This document shows positions 1 to 11,166 of a stretch of 64,000 nt of DNA, piece by piece. A program made the translations under genes and the position numbers. The stretch is from the NCBI GenBank assembly GCA_039602395.1, contig JBCNJP010000007.1, positions 106,363,387-106,427,386 of the forward strand, given 5' to 3'. The DNA comes from Deinandra increscens subsp. villosa (taxonomy: Eukaryota > Streptophyta > Magnoliopsida > Asterales > Asteraceae). How positions within the stretch are numbered: position 1 is the stretch's first letter; each line of letters opens with the position of its first letter. A model generated the notes under the pieces. The model saw nothing but the letters and a program-made list of their open reading frames with translations, was not told where the DNA came from and searched no databases.

Positions 1-8
1 CTTCATAG

Positions 9-361
9 GGTGACAAATATGCAAGTTGGGTGTTACAAAACAAAAAGGTTGAAGCAGGTTCGGTAGGACATTGGTTTAAGGTGGGCAAATACACATTTTT
101 GTTCATTTTACAAACAATTAATGTGTTAATTATAGTTTTAAAAAATGTCATTAAAAATAATCTTAAACTTTAAATAAAATGGTTTAAGAGGTTGTACACA
201 TTAATTTGAAAATAAAATCGCTTCTGGGCTGCCACTTGCATAGGACATTTTATATATTTTCTCCCTCTAAAAGTTTTTCTTTTCTTTTTCAGCTTGACAA
301 AGACCCATCGAAGAGGGCTCTTCGGTCAAGTAAAAAAAAAGCCGACCTAAATTCAAACTAG
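9..361 (+). CDS. 3'-terminal two exons of an unrecognised protein (partial)
   Basis: A 24-codon exon (9-80) follows a possible acceptor AG at 7-8 and ends at a GT donor. The final exon (293-361) follows a pyrimidine-rich tract and AG. The splice joins in frame, reading WFK then LDKDPSKRAL, and ends in a lysine-rich tail at TAG. The 47 residues read are basic (many K and R) and I do not recognise the family. The upstream part lies outside the window. The support is a coherent GT-AG intron of 212 bp with a good polypyrimidine tract and an open frame on both sides. A chance arrangement is possible because both exons are short. Confidence 0.4.
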
Positions 362-2190
362 GTTGTCTCGAATGCAAAAGTAGCAAATTTGGGAGATGAC
401 TTAGAGAAACATTCTCATGTGGTATGATTTCATTAGGTTATAATGTGTGTTTATTTTATTTACAGAAAAAATCATAGAACAACACAAGTTGGTGCTCGAG
501 TTGATAAGTACTCTATTTTATGAAGGAATAGATTATGTTATTCTAAAACAATATAACTTTGCACTCATACTCGAGTCAATGTCTGTTTGATTAATATTTT
601 GGGAGTTTTAAAACAATAACTTTTCAGGTTTCATGTTAGTTAAAAATGGGAGTTTTGAGCTTTTATGTTTGGAGGAATCTCTATGTGGTTATGTGAAGTA
701 ATTAGTGTTAGCATTGAAGGTTCTTTTCATAAGTTTTTCAGTCTCTATTTCTTTGTCAGGTTTATTGTGTCTGTAGTTGAACTCCTTTGAATTTTATATG
801 TCATGCGAAGTGATGGATCACCACGAAGTAATGAGCAATACTAAATTGACTAATGCGATTGTTTTTTGAATTTTAATGTCCTTTATTTCTTTTATTTCTT
901 TGTTCTTGTGGTTCAATGTGTATCTTTTATAAATTGTATATTGTATAATTATATTTATTGACAGTTAATATAATCCACATGTTAATTACCACAATTATAA
1001 AAGTTGTTAATATAATCCATGTGTTAATTATGATGCGAGATTTGAATTAGTGTATACGCTGTGAAAGGATTTCACGGTCGGATCAATACTTGTGCATTTA
1101 AGCAATGTTCGAATCAATGCTCTTTTTTAATGTTGTCTAGAATCATGGGTTTGAATTAGTAACTCTAGGCCCTCTTGGCATTAGTTATGTTTTTTATTAT
1201 TAATAACTAAGGTTGATGTTTGGATACATGTTTCCTACCTAATTATTGCTAGCTCTACTCACTCTTACACGTTGATCATTAGTTACACTTGTCCCCTTTG
1301 GATGCAACAAAACCATCCCATACGTTTGAGGCACTGACATGCTTATAAGACACTAAAAATTGTATGAGATACTTCGTTTTACAACTTTTTTATGAGATTA
1401 TAAACTTAACAACAATAAACATTTACATAAGTTGTCTTTTTTTATTGTAAGAAACTCCTTATATAGATATTTAGTAAAAGTCAACCAATTTTCACTTATA
1501 ATTCTAAATAATTACATCAAAAAATAGAAGATTTCTTCTATTCACGCATGTATACTTATGGTGATTTATATCTCAAATTGATAATCTATGTTTTGAGCAA
1601 GGCTCCATTATTGTAAGTTTCATCCACTTTAGTCTATGATATATGAATATATTTATTGAGCGAATATAGATTTCAATTCTTATACTTTGACTTTTAATGG
1701 TATAGAATGAATGAGTGTATGTTTGTGCTAATTTTGGCTTCCTGGTTAATTTTAAACAAAAACACCAATGTTGCCATAATGGAATTTATGGAAAAAATTA
1801 CTAATTTACACAAATTTTATATTGGACCTCTACTCATATTTCTGGTGTGCTTTAAAGGCAAGTCAAGACAAGTCAAATCAATCATGTGATATCAAGTGTT
1901 TAGGTAATCTCAAAGCCTAAAGAATTTTCCTTGCTATGAGGTATGAGTACATGAGAAAAATTCCACGCCATACCAAATATAATTCCTCCATTTGTGAGTC
2001 AAAACGCAAACTACACCCAAAAACACAATTATTATTACGTTATCTAACAAATGATGACAGGTATTAAGAATGCTTCACCACATGTTCTTTCAGATATCGT
2101 TTTAGATACAGGCAAAATAAACATACACAAACCAAAACTCAACTTTGTAAGATAACTTCATATCACACCACATAAATAAAAAAATACGTT
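362..2190. other. AT-rich intergenic DNA
   Basis: I see no credible coding region. The 60-codon ORF at 1707-1889 has no recognisable motif, no splice context and an AT-rich composition like its surroundings. The stretch may include the 3' UTR of the gene ending at 361 and the interior of a Helitron whose 3' end lies at 2218. Confidence 0.6.
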
Positions 2191-2218
2191 ACCCGGACTG
2201 GGACGGGTATGACACTAG
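2191..2218 (+). mobile_element. Helitron 3' terminus (CTAG|T)
   Basis: A short hairpin with arms ACCCG (2191-2195) and CGGGT (2204-2208) is followed six bases later by CTAG and then T. This is the usual Helitron 3' architecture of a GC-rich hairpin just before CTRR, inserted next to T. The body would lie upstream on the plus strand. No 5' TC end could be fixed, so the length is unknown. Confidence 0.6.
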
Positions 2219-2860
2219 TTAGTAATGGTGACACTACAATTCCACTAATAATACAATAATATCCATTAAGCAACAATTATTAACAATTATATAATTCGGG
2301 GGATCCCTCGCGTGTCATGAGGTTCCCTTAAATGCATGTCGCGTGGCGTGACACCTGTTGTGTGTCGCGACCCCGTGAAAAATACCCGTCGTGTGGCGCG
2401 ATGATCGTATTCTCACATAAAGTTTCCCAGATCTGGTCTTTCTTCGTACTTAGCCAAAATTTCGAATTTTCAACCTTTTTTCTAGATTTTTGCTACTAAA
2501 CTTGCAGCCACAACTTGGAATTCTTTCCAATGACTAGAAACATGAATCCATGCTTTATTTATGCATACATCATATACAATTAATTTCTCATGCTCAAACA
2601 TCAAGATGGAGGATTCACACATAAGTGAACACATGAACACATGAGAAAGATGAACTTACTTACTTAATTAACAGAAATTAAGAAGTAATCGTGTAGTTTA
2701 CTATATTCCTAACCTAATTTCGTTGGCCCCGGCCTCTTACCATCAACCCCCTTAACTTTCATAATTTATTTATTAGTTATCTAAAGCTTTACTAACTAAT
2801 TATTTTTCAACTATTTCTATTAGGTTATTATTTTATTAAACACATCGAATAATTCCCCGC
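2219..2860. other. Intergenic DNA with a CpG-rich patch
   Basis: There is no coding signal. A patch at about 2298-2405 is unusually rich in CG and in short GTGTCGCG/GTGGCGTG-type words, unlike the AT-rich surroundings, and may be a fragment of an unidentified transposon. The rest is AT-rich filler up to the start of the 2.1-kb repeat. Confidence 0.5.
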
Positions 2861-4978
2861 AACCAAAATTTAACTTACATAAAAATAGATTTCGGAATGT
2901 TACATATAATATATAATATAGTAGAGTTAAAACACTAAATTTGTCTCACTTTATTGTTACAAGTACATCTAGTGTTTTGAAGCAATAGTTTTTATTTTCC
3001 ATGGGTGACTTCAAATTTAACGGAATATATATATAAATAAACTAAAAGCATGCAAGTACGTAGGTACTCCATCGCCGCCACGCCATGGTTGCTTTGCTTT
3101 ACACGACCGTCACCTTCTTTCTACTCTTTGTCGTCGTGTCTTTCTTTCGGCCTTTGCTCTCTTAGCCCGATATTCATGACGAACAAAAAGACAAACAAAT
3201 GTTTCCACCATACGAGGCTTTTAGTTATCTACTACTTATTTTATTATAAGGTTGTTATGTCGTTTTTGCTTTTGTCGTTACTTGATATAATTATAAAAGC
3301 TTTGTGTCCTTCTTGAACGTTCTAGCTAATATGTACTTCAAATCCACATTAAGAATGGTTTTAAAACAAATGTTTCCTGATATATGCTAACTTCGCCCAT
3401 GTTTTAAAACTAAAATAGTTATTATATATATTTATATTTTTTTAAACTACACTATAAACTTAAGTTATTATAGCGTAGCTATAAGTATTACGAATTCAGC
3501 TACACGATAAAAAAAGCTATTACGTGTTATTATAAGTAGTACAGTTTACATATTTTTCAGTGTGATACTGGCATGGTGTCCGACAAAGTCTACATATAGA
3601 AGACATATGATAGACTAATATCTAAACGTGTCTACAGACACGAATGTCATGTGCGGGTTGAGAGAGATGGAGGGAGACATTAGAGGAGGTGGGAAGAGGA
3701 AAGAGGCATCTATGGAGTGCTCTAACAAAAACATAGAACAAGTAATTTGCATATTTTTTAGAACCATTATACACCATTCGTTTAATCTAAAACTTGAATC
3801 CTCGATCTCTAAAGAAGGGACACTTAGATATGATTACCTTGTAACTTACAATTACAAATCCACCTTCACCTAATTTTATAAAATATTCTCTATATAAGTT
3901 ATGGTTTATATGTTTGTTTATTAGATCACTTACAGCGCAAGACCCTTGGGCCGCCTGTCACTAAGCTGGAGGTGCCCTTCCGGCAGGCTGCGGTGGAGGA
4001 GAAAGAAGGACAGGTGTCTAGAAGGAATTGTTCGTTCATAAGGGCGGTGGTTGCAATTGTTTTTTTCCACTCACACGCACACTATTTAATTGTATAATAT
4101 GTGGTGTTTGTAGGAATGGTTGAGTCGAGGCAAAAATCTATTTGTAAAAATGACGGGTAAAAAGCTCATGTTATTGATGACTAGGACCATTTGTGGGACA
4201 TACGCTACTCAGCATTGCGGATAGACTTATGTTTGACAATAACAACTATGTTTGCACAATAACAACAAAGCTGAAACCTTACTTGTATGAGAATATATTA
4301 TTAGATTTGATTAAATTTTGGCGTTTTATCATGAGTTGTAACTAAATTCTCATAATTTATTGTAATTCCTATTTAGAAAGTGACCTTCTATTCAGACACC
4401 CATATAAACCTCGTATTGGGCTATATGAGACGTATATGAAAAGACAACTTAATTTGACATAAAATTCAGTGCTATATTGGGGCGTATCGCCCAATACACC
4501 CCCCCCCCCCCCCCGTATTGGAGGGTAATATATACACCCTGTATTGGTCAATACACCCCCGTATTGGGGTTTGTCTTTTTCCTAATACACTGCGTATTGG
4601 CCAATACACCCCGTATTGACCAATACACCCCCCCCCCCCGTATTGGGGGTTATCTTTTTTCTATACGTTCCGTATAGCCAATATAAAACGTATATGGTTG
4701 TTGAATTAGATTTTAGTGGTGCCCTTTTAGAATACCCTTTTACAAAAATATTTGAGAATTAGCTATTATATTTCTTTAATAGATAACTTTGGAATAAAGA
4801 AGCGTAGAAGACAACTTTTGATAGAAATAGAAGCAGAGAATAAAGGTATATATGTCAGGCTCAACTAGCGTAAGGCTTTAAGTTCATAATTACCTGGATT
4901 TTCTCTTAATCACATTGTACATTACAGATTGATATATTTTATAGATAAAACTCAAGTGTTCAATCTGATAAGACACAT
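2861..4978. repeat. 2.1-kb dispersed repeat, copy 1 (uninterrupted)
   Basis: This stretch is nearly identical to 11002-11166 plus 14580-16519. The two copies have unrelated flanks on both sides, so it behaves as a mobile or segmentally duplicated unit and not as a tandem duplication. The first half (about 3026-3900) looks identical between copies. The second half carries scattered substitutions, small indels and a different C-tract length. It has no transposase, RT or clear TIR that I recognise. It contains the CCAATAC/GTATTGG palindrome array. The ORFs at 3050-3316 and 3628-3873 recur identically in copy 2, which only reflects DNA identity. Confidence 0.85.
4491..4650. repeat. Palindromic CCAATAC...GTATTGG array with poly-C tracts
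   Basis: The 7-mer CCAATAC and its complement GTATTGG alternate about ten times within 160 bp, separated by C-runs of up to about 16. Adjacent pairs can fold into several nested hairpins. Related words (CGTATTGGGC before the array, CGTATAGCCAATA after it) extend the symmetry outwards. The array is shared by both copies of the 2.1-kb repeat and differs between them mainly in C-run length. Confidence 0.8.
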
Positions 4979-7900
4979 TATATATTATATTATATAATTA
5001 TACAAAAAGCAAAGGGTGGGTAACTCACACAATTAACTATTCATAATATCTAATCCAATGACTGCTTGACACGTATCCTTTCTGGCTATCTTTTTAATTT
5101 TTTATCACCACAGTCTTCTGATAAAAAGGATATAGAGCAGTAAGGCACATGTATTCTTCTTTTGACTATGTACGAATAGTTTGAACAGAATTGATTCATT
5201 ATTTTTTTTCACACTCTCTCTCTACATTCTCTGTTCTCCCGACCTCTAAAATACTTCCAAGTACAGCAACATTTCTTCCAAATCTACTTCCATTAGTCTT
5301 TTACATTTATTTTCTAAATTTCTTGCACACACATCCGTACTTTCTATCCTTCTTTTTACACAGAGTTCACCTGCCACAATGGCTTATTCAAACTCCCACC
5401 ATGCTCTACAGTCAGTCACTGTTGCAGCCATGCACCCTTCACCACTACACTCCTCTACTCCGGCCTCAGCAATTCACACGCCCTTCCTACCCTAACGTTC
5501 GGGCGAGTGAATTTCCCTCTCCTTTCTTAGGCACTGAGAATCTGTTACTGTTCGTTCGTTTTGTATCTTGGTGCGTTTGTAGTCTATAATGGATTTTAGG
5601 GATTAGGGTTTCACCCGTGTAAAATACTCTGCATCTGCCTCTTTCCCGATCAAACGCATCATCTATCTTCCATATCCTCTCTCATGTCAATTCTATCTCT
5701 TGAAGCTTTCCATCTGGTGTTGTTTTCTAAGCCCACTTTTGTTCTCCGTCTTACGTTTGAGATATACAATGATTCAAACCGACTTGACTTGCACCGGCAA
5801 TTAAATCGACATGCGCTGATAAATACAAAAGGTAAGGACGGAATCGAGAATGAAATCGACATGAGGTGCTAAAATTCGAGTTCTTCAGTTGAAGTTTGAT
5901 TTCTAATTTGTTGAGTTAGATTTCCTTCAATTTCTATTAATAAATAGTTTATTCAAGAATTACACTGATTGTGATTCAGATTAATCTTAGGGTTACCCAT
6001 TTGTATTCTTTCTCTTTATAGTGTCTGATGTGATTCTGCTTTCTTAGTCTCAGTTTTATTAGGTTAATACTTCATGGAATTTCGTTTATCATTTCGAATT
6101 GATTGTTTTGTTATGTTCTGATGACTATATATTTTGGGTCTGGTTGCAGGTTTTGAAGTGTCATCTTCTGAGGTTTAGGTACTCTATTTTATTCAAGGCT
6201 GTGATGAGAATCTGTATGAGTTTATTGGAGCAGAGACACGATAATCTTTGTTTTGGTGAGGCAAAATATTTGCAGCCACGGTAGATATGTCTTTGTTTGC
6301 TCCATTACATACGGATCTGAGCCCAATTTTTCTGTTTCAACAGCAGATCTGAGCCTAATGTTCATCTTTTACTTCATTTAAAGTAGTGGCTAAATAGATT
6401 TGACAATGCTTGGTTATTTGGTGTTCAAAAATGTTGCTACTTTTGGTCTTCAGAATGCTTGGCTGTTACGTTGCACGTGGCAAATGGATTTATTTTTTCT
6501 CTTCAGGATACTTTGTGGATGGTTAGCTTGCACGTGTTTCTGCTTTGTCCCGTTTCTCTCACACGTATCCTGTGCTTTGTTTCATTTGCGTGAGACTTTA
6601 AGTTTTACTTTGGTGATAAAGGAATGGCTATGATGATCACTATAAGTATATCCCTTTGGTGAGGCAAAACACATATGTGTTATTGCAGCCATGGTTGCTG
6701 CCCTTTGGCAAGGCAAAAGACATTTGTGTTATGGTTATGATTTTGTTTATCTTTTATGGGTTTATATCTAACCGTGTTTTTTTATTGATTATGCTTTTTT
6801 GGATAATTAGTTTTATTGATTGAATGGATAATTGCACATGTCATTATATCTGGAAAAAGAGGAATTTGAAGACCATCAGGATTGTCTCCATCTTTTCGAG
6901 AAGGTTTCCCCTTTGTTCTTTAATACATCTTTTGCTTTTCTTTTCTGTTGAATTCTTTGTTTTCTTTTACATATTATTGCATTGATAAATATGAAATGTA
7001 TACAGTGACCTTGATTTACAAAAATATCAGGTGTGTTGACTTTATGAAATGAAGAATCTACATTCCTGAATGGCAGAGACATGACAATGTAGCAAAACTA
7101 AAACAACATATAACATCTAATTCATGTTTTAGAAGAGAAAGAGGCAAAGCGTCCGCTGGTCATCATTATGCTGGGAAGTAAGCAAACACATATAAATGTT
7201 TCCCTTTAGACTTTTTTGTTGCTTTTATCATGATGAAATCCATTTGCAGTGAGCTTTGAATAATAATTGAGCTTTATGGGGGCATTTTAAGGTAAAGATT
7301 GAACTCCTCTCGCAAAAATGACATAAAACCCAAAAAGTTTTGTTCTTTTTGAATATTTGATGAGTGGTTTTAACCTAGATTCATATCTTAGATAGGATTG
7401 AGTTAGTTACTATCTCTTGGTTTGTTTTTATTTAATTTCTTTCTTCAGTATAAACTTAGTAGAAAGCATGTCTTAGATAGGACTTTATGTGACTTATCTA
7501 CTTTATGCATGTCATTTGTTTCATGAAATGCCTTAGCACTTTGTTTATACCATTTTCTGTTTTATAAGGGCTGCAATTTTTCCTGTGTGCTATTAGGGAG
7601 TCTGATTATAAGTGATAACTTATAACACATACTTAATGTGACTATGTATGTCTATTTTTAAAATGTGTATGGGTGCATATGTATGTGTGTTTGTTACTAT
7701 TGATCCATACAATGTAGTGTTTTTAGACTGTTTATTCCTAAGGATTTTGAATCTTATGTTTGAGTAGTAACCTTGAAAGTTTTAGGAATTAATAAAAGCA
7801 AAAATGGCTACAACGTATGAAGACAATTACTAAGAAGCTATTGATGCCCCATTCTATGTTTTTGCTTCACTAGGAAGCAAGAAGTACGTGAAATTATATT

Positions 7901-8052
7901 GATCTTGGTTTTAGCACAATTTGTGCTTGGATGGTACATGTTCATTAGTGTCGGTGAGTTCGATTCTTAACCACGCGTTTACTCAGAAGCTTCGTTTTTC
8001 CATGGTGGCCTGTGTACAATACATGTCACTTTTTCACAGTAACATGACGGTG
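4979..8052. other. Non-coding, UTR/intron-like DNA, probably the body of a Helitron ending at 8086
   Basis: There are no long conserved ORFs. Pyrimidine-rich leader-like DNA around 5200-5360 is followed by T-rich, intron-like sequence through 8 kb. The 132-codon ORF at 5191-5589 is pyrimidine-biased and motif-free. Near 7925-7975 a GTGAGTTCGATTCTT word resembles a pol III B-box, so a SINE fragment is possible. The stretch may be a captured promoter, 5' UTR and intron carried by the Helitron whose 3' end follows, but no 5' end could be fixed. Confidence 0.4.
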
Positions 8053-8086
8053 GCCCGCCGCAACGCGCGGGCGGGTCACCAACTCG
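8053..8086 (+). mobile_element. Helitron-type 3' terminus with CTCG end (element A)
   Basis: A strong GC hairpin GCCCGCCGCAACGCGCGGGC (8053-8072) is followed by GGGTCACCAACTCG and then T. Hairpin plus tail match the widespread plant Helitron 3' end, except that the last four bases are CTCG where CTRR (usually CTAG) is expected. The same variant recurs inverted at 59906-59939, which argues for a subfamily over a random mutation. Confidence 0.65.
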
Positions 8087-9982
8087 TATATATACAAAAA
8101 GCATTGACGCTCCCACACTCATTATTAACTATTCATAAGATTTCTCCAATCTTATTTTTACACGTCTATCCTACCCCACGTGCTATGGCTTTGCATCGGT
8201 TGAATTCAAACAACCACCCCATTGTCCTTACTTTGGTCCATGCTTCCCATCTGCCCACTCTACAGCAACCTACTGTGCAACCCATCTCTTCCAATTAGCA
8301 AGTGTGCACGGCTCCTCATGACCACCTCTGATTTTGCTTTCTCTTCCACTTTCTTACTGAAGGTTCGTTGTTGATTTGCTTTTGGTTTTCTGAAACTTGA
8401 TTAATTTCCCATGGATTGTTTGTGAAATTGGATTTTAATATCGGTTATGGTTTCGTCTGCTTCTGATTGCCTTTACTTTTTGTCAATTTCGTTGAATTTT
8501 GGAGATTGATCTGCATGTATTTTTTGCAGTTGAAGATTTTGGTGTTGCCTACTTTTGATGTCGTGTTCTTTAGGTACGTTTTTATGTTTTTTTCGGTATA
8601 TAATGTCGTTTCCTCATGAATTTCCTTCGGAAATCTGTTCTTTTTTTGCGTCTTCGGTTTTGGGTGTTTTTTTTTTGGGTGTTTGTCTGTTTTAGGGTTT
8701 GGCTCATGAATTTGCTTTGTTTAAACCCTCAACGCCGACCATTGATGGTATGATTTTTGTGACTAGCTGCAGTTTGTGCGAATATGTTGTGTGGGGACTT
8801 TGTTTTTAAGAATGGATGTCTATTATGGGTTAGAGTTATGTGCTTGCAGCTTTCAAATGTGTCAATTTTGTGTCTAAGAATTGATGTGTATTATGGGTTA
8901 GAGTTATGTCCTTGCAGCTTTTAAATGTGTGAATTTGATTCGCTGTTTATGACTTTGGTCTTGAGGCAATAAGGTTAGTTATGTGTCTTATGTATGATTG
9001 TTCTATGAAAGCTTTTAGACACATGTTTTCTATCCTTTTTATTACAGCATTCGTTAGGTTGGCAATATGATTTGTATGGCTTATGTTAACCGTCCATGAT
9101 AACCATGTTGCTCCCAAGCATATACGGATTTCAGCTACATATTTTGATGGTTTGGCTCATAATAAAATAGAAGGTACGATGTGTCTATTAGACAGTTGAT
9201 CAAGCAAGGAATTTTGTGGTTGTCACATTTAGCAATTCAGTGATAAAAATCCTATGAGACTGATTAGATTGGTTTAGTTTTATATTAATTGAGTAATACT
9301 TATCAAGTAAATTAGGTTGATACTTTGGCCTCTTTGAGAGGCGCTGTTACAAAATTTTTGGAAAGGGAAAAGAGTTTATGAATTCGGCTTTAATATCTAT
9401 GGTCAGTGATTATTTAAGTATACTCCAAACCTTTGTTTCGTTTTAGTTATTTGTTGTTTCAGGTTCAGGGTTATGTTTTGGGTTTTTATGTATACATGTT
9501 ACCTTTTTGTTTTAGATAATGTTTCTATGATTTCATCATAGGAATTCTCTGTTTTCAATGCTAATGAAGTTTTTTTTGCCAAAAAACTCTAGGTTTTTAT
9601 TAGCAGTTTTAATTATTGCTATGGTTCAGTTCTGTTTATAGAATTTTTATTGAGATTGAATAAGGCATTCTGGAACCCCTTTTTAAAATAGCAGGTACCT
9701 TTGGTTGCAGATTCTTACTAGAGTCTTCCATAATGCAGGTATGGAAGATATTTATTGGTGTTCTAATTTGTTGAGATTTGTAGATGATATTTATTGGTGT
9801 TCTAATTTGTTCAAATTTATCCAGTCGAATATGAAATTAGGAACAGATGATGCCACGATCTGGCCTTTTATATAGACTTTGTTTCCTCCTTCTTGGGTAC
9901 ATGATACCACAGTCACTATTTGGCCATGTTTTATGGAATAACTACATAAGGATGTATAAAAAAAAGGCTCGCAGGAAATAGT
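8087..9982. other. Non-coding T-rich DNA with small tandem duplications
   Basis: The sequence resembles plant 5' UTR/intron DNA (long T-rich stretches, few CpG). A short ORF at 8184-8298 follows a CACGTG word but has no recognisable motif. Two small duplications lie inside: the 68-bp one at 8808-8940, and a roughly 40-bp one around 9730-9820 built on the phrase TTATTGGTGTTCTAATTTG. Confidence 0.45.
8808..8940. repeat. Two-copy tandem repeat, period 68 bp
   Basis: The phrase ATTATGGGTTAGAGTTATG occurs twice, 68 bp apart, with matching flanks (AAGAATGGATG before the first, AAGAATTGATG before the second). There are several substitutions between units, so the duplication is not very recent. Confidence 0.8.
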
Positions 9983-10584
9983 GTTGGTGTTTATGTACTA
10001 TTTGGCTGGGCTGTTCTTTCCAGGGTAGAAGGTAGAGTTAATATTGAATCCACCAAGAACCTAAATTTTGGTTTATAAACACCATTTGTGAAAAAGATAG
10101 AATAATATAAAAGCCTTTTTCCGAGAATGAGTTATATGATGTAATGACTAAACGTATGATCTTTACATATTCCTCATACATTCTCTAGGCGTCAAAGACT
10201 TCATGTTCCAGGTTTTAGCCTCTTCTTCTTCTTATCTTTTATATATCTATATCTATATCTATATAATATATATATGAAAAGATGTTGGTGTTTATGTACT
10301 ATTTGGCTGGGCTGTTCTTTCCAGGGTAGAAGGTAGAGTTAATATTGAATCCACCAAGAACCTAAATTTTGGTTTATAAACACCATTTGTGAAAAAGATA
10401 GAATAATATAAAAGCCTTTTTCCGAGAATGAGTTATATGATGTAATGACTAAACGTATGATCTTTACATATTCCTCATACATTCTCTAGGCGTCAAAGAC
10501 TTCATGTTCCAGGTTTTAGCCTCTTCTTCTTCTTATCTTTTATATATCTATATCTATATCTATATAATATATATATGAAAAGAT
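9983..10584. repeat. Perfect 301-bp tandem duplication
   Basis: Unit 1 is 9983-10283 and unit 2 is 10284-10584. I found no mismatch by eye. Each unit ends in a TATCTA/TATATA microsatellite followed by GAAAAGAT, a plausible slippage or unequal-exchange junction. No ORF or transposon hallmark is visible. The perfect identity implies a very recent event, or an assembly duplication. Confidence 0.9.
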
Positions 10585-11001
10585 TGAATGCCACATGGCA
10601 TCACCACAACAATCCTTTTTTAATCATACTTACTAGTTTGATGTCCTCCCTCCCCAGTTACTTACCTAAAGACCTTGGTTTGAAACCTTCCTCCATCAGT
10701 ATATTAGTTTTTTTAATCATACTATACTAACCGTTTGGGCCTTTTTGGCTACACTTGAAATTAAAAAAAAAATTAACCAAACAAGGATCGACCATGGAAC
10801 CTGTTTTGTTTGAAGTCGGAGGTGTTACCATTGTGGCACAAACCAAACTTTATTTTATTAATAACAAGAAACTATTAAAGGGGTAGACAAATACATGAAA
10901 TTATAAAAAATCAAAAAATTTAAAAAATTTTCTACTTCGTATACGAGATAAAGGGGTAACACGGGCTATCCCTGGACCTTATAAAGGTCCGCCCCTCACG
11001 T
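10585..11001. other. AT-rich DNA ending in an hAT-like terminus
   Basis: There is no gene. The last about 50 bp (to 10998), read on the minus strand, begin GAGGGGCGGACC and continue AAGGTCCAGGGATAGC. This closely resembles the terminus of the hAT MITE in the LRX-like gene (CAGGGGCGGACC, then AAGGTCCCAGGGGTAGC). The left boundary of repeat copy 2 coincides with this end, so an hAT insertion may have cut the repeat's left side. The other hAT end was not found. Confidence 0.4.
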
Positions 11002-11166
11002 AACCAAAATTTAACTTGCATAAAAATAGATTTCGGAATGTTACATGTAATTTATAATATAGTAGAGTTACAACACTAAATTTGTCTCACTTTATTGTTA
11101 CAAGTACATCTAGTGTTTTGAAGCAATAGTTTTTATTTTCCATGGGTGACTTCAAATTTAACGGAA

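Noticed and set aside
3050..3316. 88-codon and 81-codon ORFs (3050-3316, 3628-3873) repeated identically at 14604-14870 and 15182-15427
   Set aside because: Identity follows from the recent duplication of the whole 2.1-kb DNA unit. Composition and lack of motifs do not support coding.
5191..5589. 132-codon ORF
   Set aside because: Pyrimidine-rich leader-like DNA, F/L/S-biased composition, no domain.
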